Of a DNA stretch of 64,000 nt, positions 9,519 to 18,092 are shown piece by piece. Where the stretch lies: positions 51,205 to 115,204 of the forward strand of contig JAJSZT010000004.1 of the NCBI GenBank assembly GCA_030272815.1, given 5' to 3'. The notes under the pieces were generated by a model that worked only from the letters and a program-made list of their open reading frames with translations, did not search any database and was not told the origin of the DNA. The translations under genes were made by a program, and so were the position numbers. Numbering within the stretch: the stretch's first letter is position 1; each line of letters begins with the position of its first letter. This stretch comes from Deltaproteobacteria bacterium (GTDB taxonomy: Bacteria > Desulfobacterota > Desulfobacteria > Desulfobacterales > ETH-SRB1).

Positions 9519-9862
9519 TTTAGTTCACTTCAAACTTTAGTTCCACTACTGCCAAAGGCTGTTGATCTTTGATGCCCCTGGGGGGCTGGTTACTTGTTAA
9601 CTTATTTTATGCAATGACCATAAAGGGGCATTCTGCTCTTAACTATTGCCAAGCATGACGAAAGTACGTTCCCATCATTTCATCATTCTTGAGTTTAATC
9701 CCGTATCACCAAGATATCTCATAACTTAGTCACAAAACCTCAGCAATAGAGGACGGACGTTCCTTGATATATTGATTACTTATTTTTACAATCACCTTTT
9801 TCTTGCATGTATCTTGTCAGTACCCCTCTGTTCTTTTTATCTCGGTCGTTCTTGTAATGACG
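9519..9862. other. Intergenic stretch without a recognisable gene
   Basis: About 340 bases between the broken AlbA-like gene and the SIR2 operon. I see no coding frame with homology, no tRNA and no clear terminator; short overlapping frames here are shadows. Confidence 0.6.
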
Positions 9863-12697
9863 TTATATTATCCCGTTTGCCAATTGCTTGAACAATTTGT
9901 CAATACCAGGAAGTTGGCTTATGCGGTCGGCATAAAGCAGAACATCCTCTCGTCTGCCGCTTTCAGCCAATTTGATCAACAGTTTCTTCAACCGATCTTC
10001 ATGGTCATAGTTCGGCTCATATGCCTCAAGAACTTTTCCAAGCACGGAGCTAACTTTTGCAGGATATTGCTCAATTAACCGATCAAGTTCTTCTATAAAA
10101 TTATCGGCGTTGTATCCAACTTTTACATGCGGTGCTACAGCCATCAGAAGACGGATTTCTCTGTCTCCAAAAGTGGTCACATAGCGTATCAATCGGCTCA
10201 GCGCCGACAAGAGTGATTTCGGAGGCTTGGGCAAAGTTTGTGCCCAGACCACACATTTTTCCCAAAAACAGAGAATACGTTCGATTTGGTCTGCCGTCAA
10301 TTCCTGTCCTCTGATGCTTGAGAAGAAGCTGATAGCATCCTCAAGATCCTCAAACCGGCCTGACTCGAACAGATAAGAGAATCGTGGAGAATCCAGCAAT
10401 TCATCACCCCAAAGATACGCAAGGGCAATCCGTTCAATAATTCTTTCGCGAGCCTGCCGCCCCTTTAGTGATAGGCGCAATGCCCTGTCCAAAACCCCAT
10501 GCTCAAGTAGCAACTCATAGATCAAACGATTTGCTGAGGCATATGTCAGCCCTTGGATGGCGCATATGAAATTGGCAGGAAAGTCTTGGGAAAAAATCTT
10601 GCCAATGTTGCTCCGCAACCAGTTACGACTAATGTAATCAATGTTCGTAAGGTAGGCCGCTGCCAAAGTGGAGAACTCGTAATTGGCGTTCTCGCATTTT
10701 ACCAGTTCAGTATCAAAGGTTGGCTTAATGCTGTCCCAAGCTTCAACGTGGTCTCCACGCCTTTTGTCGCTGACACGGCACACCCTAAGCGTATGACTGA
10801 ACAGTGCTTCAATCGCCTTGCCCTTAGATGAATTAATCGCCTGGAACATGGCATCGTCTTTCACATCATCAACTGCTTCCAAGTTCTCAAGCAGTATTTT
10901 GATTAACGAAAATCCACGAGTGAGGAGCTCTGGTGAATAGGCCTTATCATCATCCTTCGTGCCAGCATGGAGAAATTCAGCAATTATCGGCGGGATCCAG
11001 TCGCGGGTAGGAGTCGAATCCTGTTCCTGAATGACTTCTTCTGTCCAGAATTCGGGATTATTTAGTAACCGCTCAAAGAAGTCGATCAATCCTTCCCAGG
11101 CAACATTCCAGTCAAGATGCGGTTGCTTTTCCTTGGACATATCCCAGAGGCGCTTGAAACCATTGATTGCCCCATACTGATATGGCCGTCTGGCATCTAA
11201 AAACGCCGACAGAAGGCGAACGAATCTCTGAGGATTAATCCCCACGGTTTCCTCAAGTGATTTGACGAGAGCCATAGTAGATGGGCCTCGCCAAGTATTG
11301 AGTTGCTGAAAGTCATTTAACCTTTCGATTAGGCTTCCATCTTCTGCAAACGCAAGTAGTTCTTGCACAGAATATGGTGAAGGGCCAGGACCGGACCATG
11401 TTTCCATATAGGAGTGAAAATCAGGATGCTCTGACAACTGGCCAAGGGTCTGGTCAGTATTGAGTCTTTTGAACCAGATATCAACTGGTTCATATCCTTT
11501 GCCTGCGATTGCTGACAACCAGTTTCGCTGTGTGTGCCTCAGGAACCAATCCGGCTCTTCATGATTTTGTGGTGGTGACAACTGGCGAATCGTCTCAAGA
11601 GTCGCGGCTTTGTCCGGCTCACTGAACTCGGCAAACCGCTCTTTGAGAAGATGGTAAAGTTCGTGGATATTTCTCGAATCAAAGAGTTGGGGGCCAAGTA
11701 TATTGCTATAAAGACTATTCAGCGCTGGCCATCGCTGATTAAGGACATAAATGCCAACCCGACGAACCATCTCATTTTCATCTTTAAGGATTTCTGCAAC
11801 AAATGCAGTCGCACCTTCGGGCTCGTGGTCAATCCAGGATAATAGGACATCCCGAAGCCCTTCGACAATACAGTTGACAATTCCATCCCACGAATGGTTC
11901 TGCAGATGTTCTTCAACAGCGGGACGACTCAAATATGTCGGAAGATCACCAAATTCTTCACCAAAAACTTCGCGAATCCTACCGCGAAAAATCTGAGCTG
12001 CTTCCCTCCCGGCTTTAATGCCGAACATATTTGCATGGTGGTTGATCAGTTCCTTGAGCCAGTAATCCTTAACAACAGACACAGGTTTTTTGTGACCTTT
12101 ACCAAGTTCTTTTTTGTCGACCCAAAGAATTGCCGTACAATGTCGCAGTATTGTACAGGCTTTTTGCCAGTCGTCAGGCGAGTCACTCGCCAGCAAGCTC
12201 CGGATTACTCCCCGATCAAGCGCATGTCCTACCATGCCTCGGTCGTATTTGCTGTTCAGCCAGACCGGTATGAAATCTATATCTTCTATGGTAACTGCAG
12301 CGGCAGGTACAAGACCGAGAATTTCGGCAAATTTTCGATAGGTGTGATAGTTGTCACGACGGCTACCATCGGGGTCACGATAGCTACTCACAGAATGAAT
12401 GACCCTCATAACCTTCTGTGCTAACTGAATGTCACTATTTTTCTTAGCCTGCTTTGCAACTGCCTCCAAGTAGTCCAGCGCACTCCAATACGGGATTCGT
12501 ACAAATCCAGAATCTTCGGCTGGAACCGGGCCGGAATTATGCTCTGGAGAGAAAAGGTTGGCCTCTATTAGATGATCAAAGAAGTCAACGAAATCATGAC
12601 GCTTGAGTAGAATTTCAAAGCCCCACTTCGCTTCTTCTTGATTCTTAGACATGCGAATAATAGCCGACTTTTGTTTTGACGTTATTACCGAATTCAT
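9863..12697 (-). CDS. Large helical-repeat protein, partner of SIR2 protein (DUF4020-like C-terminus)
   Basis: A protein of about 944 residues without recognisable catalytic motifs, rich in amphipathic helices over its whole length, like the long C-terminal parts of SIR2-type phage-defence proteins. The end (PHVKVGYNADNFIEELDRLIE ... EDVLLYADRISQLPG) resembles the DUF4020 domain as I remember it; that assignment is from memory and needs an HMM search. The ATG at 12697 overlaps the SIR2 stop as ATGA with GGAGG upstream; a TTG at 12703 is the alternative. The tight coupling to the SIR2 gene suggests a two-subunit complex in which this protein senses phage or forms the scaffold and SIR2 depletes NAD+. 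That role is inference. Confidence 0.75.
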   Translation of the reverse strand: MNSVITSKQKSAIIRMSKNQEEAKWGFEILLKRHDFVDFFDHLIEANLFSPEHNSGPVPAEDSGFVRIPYWSALDYLEAVAKQAKKNSDIQLAQKVMRVIHSVSSYRDPDGSRRDNYHTYRKFAEILGLVPAAAVTIEDIDFIPVWLNSKYDRGMVGHALDRGVIRSLLASDSPDDWQKACTILRHCTAILWVDKKELGKGHKKPVSVVKDYWLKELINHHANMFGIKAGREAAQIFRGRIREVFGEEFGDLPTYLSRPAVEEHLQNHSWDGIVNCIVEGLRDVLLSWIDHEPEGATAFVAEILKDENEMVRRVGIYVLNQRWPALNSLYSNILGPQLFDSRNIHELYHLLKERFAEFSEPDKAATLETIRQLSPPQNHEEPDWFLRHTQRNWLSAIAGKGYEPVDIWFKRLNTDQTLGQLSEHPDFHSYMETWSGPGPSPYSVQELLAFAEDGSLIERLNDFQQLNTWRGPSTMALVKSLEETVGINPQRFVRLLSAFLDARRPYQYGAINGFKRLWDMSKEKQPHLDWNVAWEGLIDFFERLLNNPEFWTEEVIQEQDSTPTRDWIPPIIAEFLHAGTKDDDKAYSPELLTRGFSLIKILLENLEAVDDVKDDAMFQAINSSKGKAIEALFSHTLRVCRVSDKRRGDHVEAWDSIKPTFDTELVKCENANYEFSTLAAAYLTNIDYISRNWLRSNIGKIFSQDFPANFICAIQGLTYASANRLIYELLLEHGVLDRALRLSLKGRQARERIIERIALAYLWGDELLDSPRFSYLFESGRFEDLEDAISFFSSIRGQELTADQIERILCFWEKCVVWAQTLPKPPKSLLSALSRLIRYVTTFGDREIRLLMAVAPHVKVGYNADNFIEELDRLIEQYPAKVSSVLGKVLEAYEPNYDHEDRLKKLLIKLAESGRREDVLLYADRISQLPGIDKLFKQLANGII

Positions 12698-13683
12698 GAC
12701 CAAAGCTCCTCCATTTCGAGGCGCTTTGTCAGCCCCAACGGTGGACCAGGAGTAAGCTTTCGGGTAAAGTATTCAATAACCTCGACCAGTTGATCCCAAT
12801 CGTGCTTATCGCGCGAGAAAGGTAGCAACCCGATCCCGAACTGACAAAAATAACTTTCCAAACTTCGCGCAAGCTCTAACTCGTGAGTGAAAAAACCCTG
12901 CAAGACGTAGTGTCTTGGCTCCTCGTTGTTTTCTGGCATTCCATCAAGACCTTTCTGAACTATGTACTCCAGAACTTCCAACTCGTCGAGGCCGTACCCG
13001 ATAAATAGGACATTTTTCAGCCGGAAAAGAGTCTGAAGAAATGTCAGGAATGGATTCTCAGGATTCCCTTTCCCGTCAATTCGATGGCTTGAATAGCGAT
13101 TCAGGTAATTGACCGTCGTCAGCACCATGCTTTCTTGATCACAGATTGAACCATGTATGTGGAACACGGCATTTGGGACGTCCAGATTCTCAACAGAGAT
13201 ATCACTGCGCTTGTAGAAAATCTGGCGAGATGTGTTTTGTGGCTTTGACTGAAAAATAGCCTCATCAACCCCAAAAGGCGTCGGCGGATTTTGGTCCAGC
13301 CAATCGTCGTAATTCGTAGTAACAAACGTGGTCGCCAATTTCGACAGGTTTGCGTAGACCTCGTCCCCGATTTTTTTCTTAGCCACAGACGGCTTGAGCA
13401 ATTCCTTGAAATTGATGGGGAAATCGTGCTGCTTTTGTAAATCCAAGGCCACGGAGAGCTTTATCCGAGAGGACAAAGAAGAAATCTGGTCCAGTTGGGC
13501 ATGACTCAGTTTCTTTTTTCCGACGAAGAAGTTGAGGGTGGCATTCGCAAACTCGTTCCAATTTGGGCAGCCCCCGAGTTGCGAAACCCCTGCCCCAACA
13601 AACGGAATGAGCTTCCTTTGGAACGCTGCGAGACGTAGTGCCTCTGGAATCTTTTTTGGGATGGGCTCGATCTCTTCTATCAT
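12694..13683 (-). CDS. SIR2-family NADase-like protein
   Basis: 329 residues spanning a SIR2_2-type Rossmann domain: the NAD-binding glycine motif IPFVGAGVSQLGGCPNW (27-42), FVTTNYDDWLD with Asn124 and Asp126, the catalytic-type histidine in VFHIHGSI (His177), and VLFIGYGLDELE. No zinc-finger cysteine pairs of classical deacetylase sirtuins are visible, which fits defence-type SIR2 domains that hydrolyse NAD+. It is the first gene of a two-gene operon with the large helical protein. Substrate and trigger are inferred from family knowledge. Confidence 0.88.
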   Translation of the reverse strand: MIEEIEPIPKKIPEALRLAAFQRKLIPFVGAGVSQLGGCPNWNEFANATLNFFVGKKKLSHAQLDQISSLSSRIKLSVALDLQKQHDFPINFKELLKPSVAKKKIGDEVYANLSKLATTFVTTNYDDWLDQNPPTPFGVDEAIFQSKPQNTSRQIFYKRSDISVENLDVPNAVFHIHGSICDQESMVLTTVNYLNRYSSHRIDGKGNPENPFLTFLQTLFRLKNVLFIGYGLDELEVLEYIVQKGLDGMPENNEEPRHYVLQGFFTHELELARSLESYFCQFGIGLLPFSRDKHDWDQLVEVIEYFTRKLTPGPPLGLTKRLEMEELWS

Positions 13684-14176
13684 GTTTGTGCCCTAATCAA
13701 AAAGATTCGAGTGCCTCCCCACAAACCCCAAATGGTATGCGCGTTGTCCTGCCGCCTGTAACTGATGAAGGCTTTCATTCTCGTTTTTAACTCCCTTTCA
13801 TAGTAATTAAAGAGTCAAAATTATTTGCTGTCCGGCGTATTCTTGAGCCCAACGTTGCTAATCAGCCGCGCGGCTTTTTACGTCGGCTGATTAGTCTTGT
13901 TGTGTGCAGGGCACAGCACATGTTCTTAAAAGTGAGTCAAACGTATCATGTAGTAAATCGTTTGACAAGTCTTAGACCCAGACAGATGGAGGCGAAGGGT
14001 GTAGCGGTATTACAACGAGCTATCGGTGACGATACCTCGGAAGGGAGTAGCCCGGCTGAGGCAGGATACCGCGAAAGTACGGGGTGATCTACCTGTGCGG
14101 GCACGCAGACAGGCGAACAGAAATCGAGTTAGGCGTGCATGAGTGGGACGAGCCTGCAACACAGCACTTGGCAGGC
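13684..14176. other. Non-coding GC-richer structured stretch, possible group II intron remnant (about 13930-14170)
   Basis: From about 13970 to 14160 the base composition rises and short self-complementary arms are frequent (for example the segment with acgatacctcggaagggag). It resembles by eye the 5' domain of bacterial group II introns, but no reverse transcriptase ORF, intron 5' boundary or domain V hairpin was identified, so it could be another structured RNA. 13684-13900 shows nothing recognisable. The right-hand island repeat begins directly after it. Confidence 0.3.
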
Positions 14177-14245
14177 AAACCTTGAATAGTGAATAAAGAA
14201 AAGTCTAATTCACAATTCAAGCTTTTGACGCCATAGTTCTGACAC
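14177..14245. repeat. Palindromic repeat element, right copy (left arm truncated)
   Basis: 14177-14226 is identical to 4051-4100. The outer half of the left arm present in the other copy (4041-4050) is replaced here, while the right arm continues as gacgccatag and a second tgacaccata. Same orientation as the left copy, so the pair forms direct repeats 10.1 kb apart. Confidence 0.85.
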
Positions 14246-14323
14246 CATAATTCTACCCTTAAACAATTATATAGCGATGTTTGTCAGTTGACAAGCCATT
14301 AATTGATGTGTATAAATACATAT

Positions 14324-14524
14324 ATGGATAGCCGAACGATCATCAAAAAGCTTAAACAAGACGGATGGTACAAGGTTGATCAGGATGGTTCGCATGTTCA
14401 GTTTCGCCATCCGTCAAAGAAAGGCAGAGTAACCGTTCTGCACCCAAGAAAAGACTTTCCGATTGACACTTTAAAGAGTATTGAACGTCAATCTGGTCTT
14501 ATACCTCGAAAGGCCACAACTTGA
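14324..14524 (+). CDS. hicA: HicA-type mRNA interferase toxin
   Basis: 66 residues from MDSRTIIKKLKQDGWYKVDQ, with the double-stranded RNA-binding-like fold and the invariant histidine in DGSHVQFRHP. HicA toxins cleave mRNA. An upstream ATG at 14303 would add seven residues not usual for the family, so I use 14324. The last codons run into a short duplication (aaggccacaacttg twice at about 14511-14540). HicB lies 171 bases downstream rather than directly adjacent. Confidence 0.88.
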   Translation: MDSRTIIKKLKQDGWYKVDQDGSHVQFRHPSKKGRVTVLHPRKDFPIDTLKSIERQSGLIPRKATT

Positions 14525-14695
14525 AAGGCCACAACTTGCGATTTGTCGCTGGCCCTGAACATCAATAGCTGCGTTGCTCAGGCTTGCAATAGCCTGCTAT
14601 CCCGCACCTTCGCGCCTTGCTCTTGATGCTCATTGCTCACCGAAAAAAACGCAATTTATAACCTTCCGAGGTATAAATTCAGATAGGAGGATATT

Positions 14696-15112
14696 ATGGC
14701 TAGTTATATTGCCGTTATTCATAAAGATCCTGACAGCGACTTTGGGGTTTCTTTTCCCGATTTTCCAGGCTGCATTACTGCCGGAGCTACTATTGATGAA
14801 GTAAAGGATATGGCACATAAAGCACTTCCTTTTCATATCAAAGGTATGCTTGAGGACGGCGAAAAAATTCCTGTCCCCTCACGACTTGAAGAAATTATGG
14901 CTGATCCGGACTATGCTGATGCTGTAGCCTTTCTGGTAGTTACAATTCCTGACCTGAAGCCTAGGGCTGTCCGTGTCAACATAACAATACCAGAAGATAC
15001 TCTTCACCAAATTGATGCTGCTGCAAAAAAACGCGGTATGTCCAGATCATCTTTTCTCGCCCATGCAGCCCAAAATGCCATACATTCCAATCAACATGCA
15101 AGTCCAGTATAA
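14696..15112 (+). CDS. hicB: HicB-type antitoxin
   Basis: 138 residues. The N-terminal half is the partially degraded RNase H-like HicB fold (SDFGVSFPDFPGCITAGATIDEV), and the C-terminal half is a ribbon-helix-helix/Arc-like DNA-binding segment (RVNITIPEDTLHQIDAAAKKRGMSRSSFLAHAA). It neutralises HicA and represses transcription. A strong GGAGG lies just before the ATG, so it can be translated independently of hicA. The gap to hicA contains a GC-rich segment unlike the neighbouring DNA, perhaps a small insertion. Confidence 0.92.
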   Translation: MASYIAVIHKDPDSDFGVSFPDFPGCITAGATIDEVKDMAHKALPFHIKGMLEDGEKIPVPSRLEEIMADPDYADAVAFLVVTIPDLKPRAVRVNITIPEDTLHQIDAAAKKRGMSRSSFLAHAAQNAIHSNQHASPV

Positions 15113-15121
15113 TCGAAATAA

Positions 15122-15300
15122 GGGCTCGGTAAAAAATAACTTGGTAGAATTTGCGCCCAAATTTCTGTAGATTTAATTGATCTGATTGAGCAAAACCGCA
15201 GGAATAGCGGGCTATTTTGATATTTTTGTGATTTGAGATCGGGCAAAGGTGGCCTGAAGCTGTGATGCATAGTTGGGGAAGTTATTTCGTCCCAGTTCCT
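15122..15300. repeat. MITE-like element family A, copy 1 (hybrid, divergent right half)
   Basis: The left about 100 bases (GGGCTCGGTAAAAAATAAC onward) match the 179-bp family A element seen at 16150, 39261 and 41452. The right half is alignable but clearly diverged and ends in cagttcctt instead of the complementary GAGCCCTT. Overall length is still about 179 bases, suggesting a hybrid of two subfamilies. Confidence 0.8.
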
Positions 15301-15324
15301 TATTTATGGACAGCTTCAAAGGAT

Positions 15325-15972
15325 CTATAAAGATATGGCTCTGTTGAGTGCTGCTTTGTGTAGTTCACCGGCTAAATGAACAGGACTTTTCCCATAGATA
15401 GGGTCCCAGCCTGAAGGGTCTGCTTTGCAAAAGAACTGAGTTTCTAAACCTATGTGTTCAACAGCATCTTGCAAAGATAGATTTAAAATACGTTCTGAGG
15501 CCTTCCATGTGGCACCGCATGGAGCGCCCCGAAGTATCTTAATATCAGCAATCTTTCCACTGGCTGTCTTGACTGAAAATTCCGGCAAGCCGAATCTTTC
15601 TCCATAAAGGCCAAGGCAGACCTGCCTTGATAGGCTACATCAGGTGGGGGGCGTAAGCACGCCTTTAATATGCGATTTTTTACCTGTTGCGACTATAGGA
15701 ATCTTTTTATTTACGCACATAACTGCAAGATCATGTGAAAGGTCGGGATGTGTAAGATAATCTAATACCAGGTCGGCTTTGATGTCTGTGGGAAGGTATT
15801 TTATTGAATCGTCGATTACAATGGGTAGAGATTTGTCGATTGATATTATTTTCAGGTCAAAGAGGTTTTTTCCATATCTTATTATTCCCTGTATTTTGCT
15901 TTCTCCGCTGCCGTTTTGCTGAAATACCAGGATTCTTTGGATGTATTTTTTGAGGTTGTTTTTTGATGTCAT
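15325..15972 (-). CDS. DUF166-like protein, predicted selenoprotein (in-frame UGA as Sec at residue 111)
   Basis: A single minus-strand frame of 215 codons is interrupted only by TGA at 15640-15642. Codons before it encode an N-terminal half (MTSKNNLKKYIQRILVFQQ ... HIKGVLTPPT); those after it continue in the same frame as CSLSRQVCLGLYGERFG to a C-terminal half with RGAPCGATWKASE and FFCKADPSGWDP. Both halves look like DUF166, a mostly archaeal family sometimes labelled thymidylate synthase-like and of unknown function. Ten bases after the UGA is a perfect hairpin whose apex GCAGGUCUGC is the same as that of the E. coli fdhF SECIS. I therefore read UGA as selenocysteine, giving a Sec-Cys pair (TPPT-U-C). 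A nonsense mutation is the alternative, but the hairpin argues against it. The gene lies between two MITE-like elements. Confidence 0.85.
15612..15629 (-). promoter_or_regulatory. Bacterial SECIS hairpin for Sec insertion in the DUF166-like gene
   Basis: In the mRNA sense the segment reads CAAGGCAGGUCUGCCUUG: a 6-bp stem closed by the AGGUCU loop with the GU that SelB needs. It begins 10 bases after the UGA codon at 15640-15642, within the spacing known for bacterial SECIS elements (11 in E. coli fdhF). Confidence 0.85.
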
Positions 15973-16149
15973 TAATCGTTCAAAGTTTTTGTAATGAGGA
16001 ATATTTATTCAAAGTCAAAGAATAGAGTAACGATTATATTGTGTCAACAGGGTTTATAATAATTGTTTATAATAATATTATTGAAAAAACTTGACACAAA
16101 TATAAATTGTAAATACAAAAACTTCTTTTAAAGCTTTTAAAAGAGTTAA

Positions 16150-16328
16150 GGGCTCGGTAAAAAATAACTTGGCATTTTTGCATCCCGACTTCACCATATC
16201 TTTAACCGATCTTCAATCGCAAAAGCCCTCGAAATAGCTCGCTATTCCTGCGGTTTTGCTCAATCAGATCGATTAAATCTACGGCAAATTCGGGCGCAAA
16301 TTCTACCAAGTTATTTTTTACCGAGCCC
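16150..16328. repeat. MITE-like element family A, copy 2 (inverted, upstream of hisC)
   Basis: 179 bp with terminal inverted repeats GGGCTCGGTAAAAAATAACTTGG and its complement, flanked by TAA on both sides (3-bp target duplication). Opposite orientation to copies at 39261 and 41452. It ends 19 bases before the hisC ATG, so it must contribute to, or interrupt, the hisC leader. No transposase is encoded. Confidence 0.9.
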
Positions 16329-16347
16329 TAAACCTAAAAATTATAAA

Positions 16348-17433
16348 ATGAAATTATCGGTACCTGATTATATTTTAGCGATAAAGCCTTATTCTCCTGG
16401 CAAACCTCTTGAGGAGCTTGAGAGAGAATATGGTATTAGCGATTCTATCAAGCTTGCATCTAATGAAAATCCATTGGGGCCGTCTCCTTTGGCTGTAAAA
16501 GCTATCCAGGATGCGATAGGAAATCTGAATCGTTATCCAGATGGAAGCGGGCATGATCTGGTAAAAAATATTGCTAAAAAGCTTGGCGTTGCAACTGGAA
16601 ACATTGTTTTAGGAAACGGTTCCGATGAGATTATCGGTATGATTACACGTGCCTTGCTGTGTCCGGGCGATGAGGCAATAATGCCTTATCCATCATTTCT
16701 TATGTACAATATAATGATATGCTGTGCTGGAGCAACACCGGTACAGGTTCCATTAAAGTCTTTTTGTGTTGACCTGGATGGAATCAGGGACAGAATTTCA
16801 TCCAGAACGCGCATGATTTTTATATGCAATCCTAATAATCCTACCGGAACCGTTGTATCAAAAAAAGATTTTAAAGACTTTCTTCAAAGCATCCCTGATG
16901 GAGTTCTGCTGGTAGTGGATGAAGCTTATATTGAATTTGTACGGGATAAAAACTGTGTTAGAAGTATTGATTACCTTGATTCCGGTATTGCATTGGTTAT
17001 ACTTAGAACATTTTCAAAAGCTTATGGCCTGGCTGGCCTCAGAATAGGCTACGGTATTATGCCTCAAGAAATAGCGAGCCTGCTGAACAGAGTCAGGCAG
17101 CCTTTTAACGCAAATTCATTGGCACAGGTTGGCGCCGGCGCTGCGCTTGAAGACAAAGTTTTTTTGGGGAAAACCGTATCTCTTGTTCATGAAGGCCTTG
17201 ATTTTTTATGCGAATCCCTTGACAGGATGAATATTAAATATTTTCCGACACAGGCAAACTTTTTTTTAATAGACGTTGGTAAAAATGCTGATGAGGTTTT
17301 TGAAAAAATGCTCAGGCAGGGCGTTATTGTTCGTTCAATGACATCATATGGATATCCTGACTATATAAGAATAAATGTTGGCCTGCATGAAGAAAATGTC
17401 CGTTTTTTAAATGCTCTTGAAAAAATAATTTAA
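16348..17433 (+). CDS. hisC: Histidinol-phosphate aminotransferase
   Basis: 361 residues, the normal size for HisC, a PLP-dependent class I/II aminotransferase converting imidazole-acetol phosphate to histidinol phosphate in histidine synthesis. Visible family features: ASNENPLGPSP near residue 37, NPNNPTGT at 161-167, DEAYIEF at 191-197 and the PLP lysine Lys224 in TFSKAYGLAGLRIGY. No other his genes are near, so the enzyme may be scattered from the main pathway; related enzymes using aromatic substrates cannot be excluded. The stop overlaps the cmk ATG by one base (TAATG). Confidence 0.93.
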   Translation: MKLSVPDYILAIKPYSPGKPLEELEREYGISDSIKLASNENPLGPSPLAVKAIQDAIGNLNRYPDGSGHDLVKNIAKKLGVATGNIVLGNGSDEIIGMITRALLCPGDEAIMPYPSFLMYNIMICCAGATPVQVPLKSFCVDLDGIRDRISSRTRMIFICNPNNPTGTVVSKKDFKDFLQSIPDGVLLVVDEAYIEFVRDKNCVRSIDYLDSGIALVILRTFSKAYGLAGLRIGYGIMPQEIASLLNRVRQPFNANSLAQVGAGAALEDKVFLGKTVSLVHEGLDFLCESLDRMNIKYFPTQANFFLIDVGKNADEVFEKMLRQGVIVRSMTSYGYPDYIRINVGLHEENVRFLNALEKII

Positions 17434-18092
17434 TGAAACGCCTTCTCATTACAATAGATGGCCCGGCAGGCGCCGGTAAAACAACTGTAAGCCGCGAATT
17501 GGCTGATCGCCTTAATTACAAATATATTGACACTGGCGCACTTTACAGAGTGGTTGCATTTGAGGCCAGAGCCGCAGGAGTAAGCAAGGATGATGATACA
17601 GGTCTTGAGAATTTATGCAGCGCCCTTAATTTAAATTTTGTAAAGGATGAAAGAGGGTTGCGCCTTTTGTCTAATAATTCAGATATTACTGATCAAATCA
17701 GGGCTCCTGAAATATCGATGATGGCGTCGGCAGTTTCAGCAAGGCCGGTGGTAAGAAAATATCTTTTGGATTTGCAAAGGAATATGGGCAGAGAAAAAGG
17801 AGTTGTATTCGAGGGGCGTGACATGGGAACTGTTGTGTTCCCAGATGCTGATAAAAAGTTTTATTTAGATGCATCGCAAAAAGTAAGGGCAATAAGGCGT
17901 TATAGAGAATTAGAATCAAAAACTTCCCAGACACTTGAGGAGGTTGAAAGAGAAATCAGGCTTCGAGATGAGAATGACGGAAAAAGAGAAGTGGCGCCGA
18001 TGAAACCGGCTGATGATGCGCTAATAGTAGATTCTACAGATCTTTCTATTAATGATGTGGTTGAGATGATGCTGGCCTATATTCTTAAATAG
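17433..18092 (+). CDS. cmk: Cytidylate kinase
   Basis: 219 residues with the P-loop IDGPAGAGKTTVSRELA at 8-24, the YIDTGALYR segment, and the GRDMGTVVFPDAD and RLRDENDGKREVAPMKPADDA motifs unique to bacterial CMP/dCMP kinases. It phosphorylates CMP and dCMP for nucleic-acid synthesis. The order cmk followed by rpsA is conserved in many bacteria and is kept here. Translationally coupled to hisC by a one-base overlap. Confidence 0.95.
   Translation: MKRLLITIDGPAGAGKTTVSRELADRLNYKYIDTGALYRVVAFEARAAGVSKDDDTGLENLCSALNLNFVKDERGLRLLSNNSDITDQIRAPEISMMASAVSARPVVRKYLLDLQRNMGREKGVVFEGRDMGTVVFPDADKKFYLDASQKVRAIRRYRELESKTSQTLEEVEREIRLRDENDGKREVAPMKPADDALIVDSTDLSINDVVEMMLAYILK

Noticed and set aside
13902..14087. 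61-residue plus-strand frame in the structured stretch
   Set aside because: Composition and repeated arms suggest RNA; no homology-like features in the translation.
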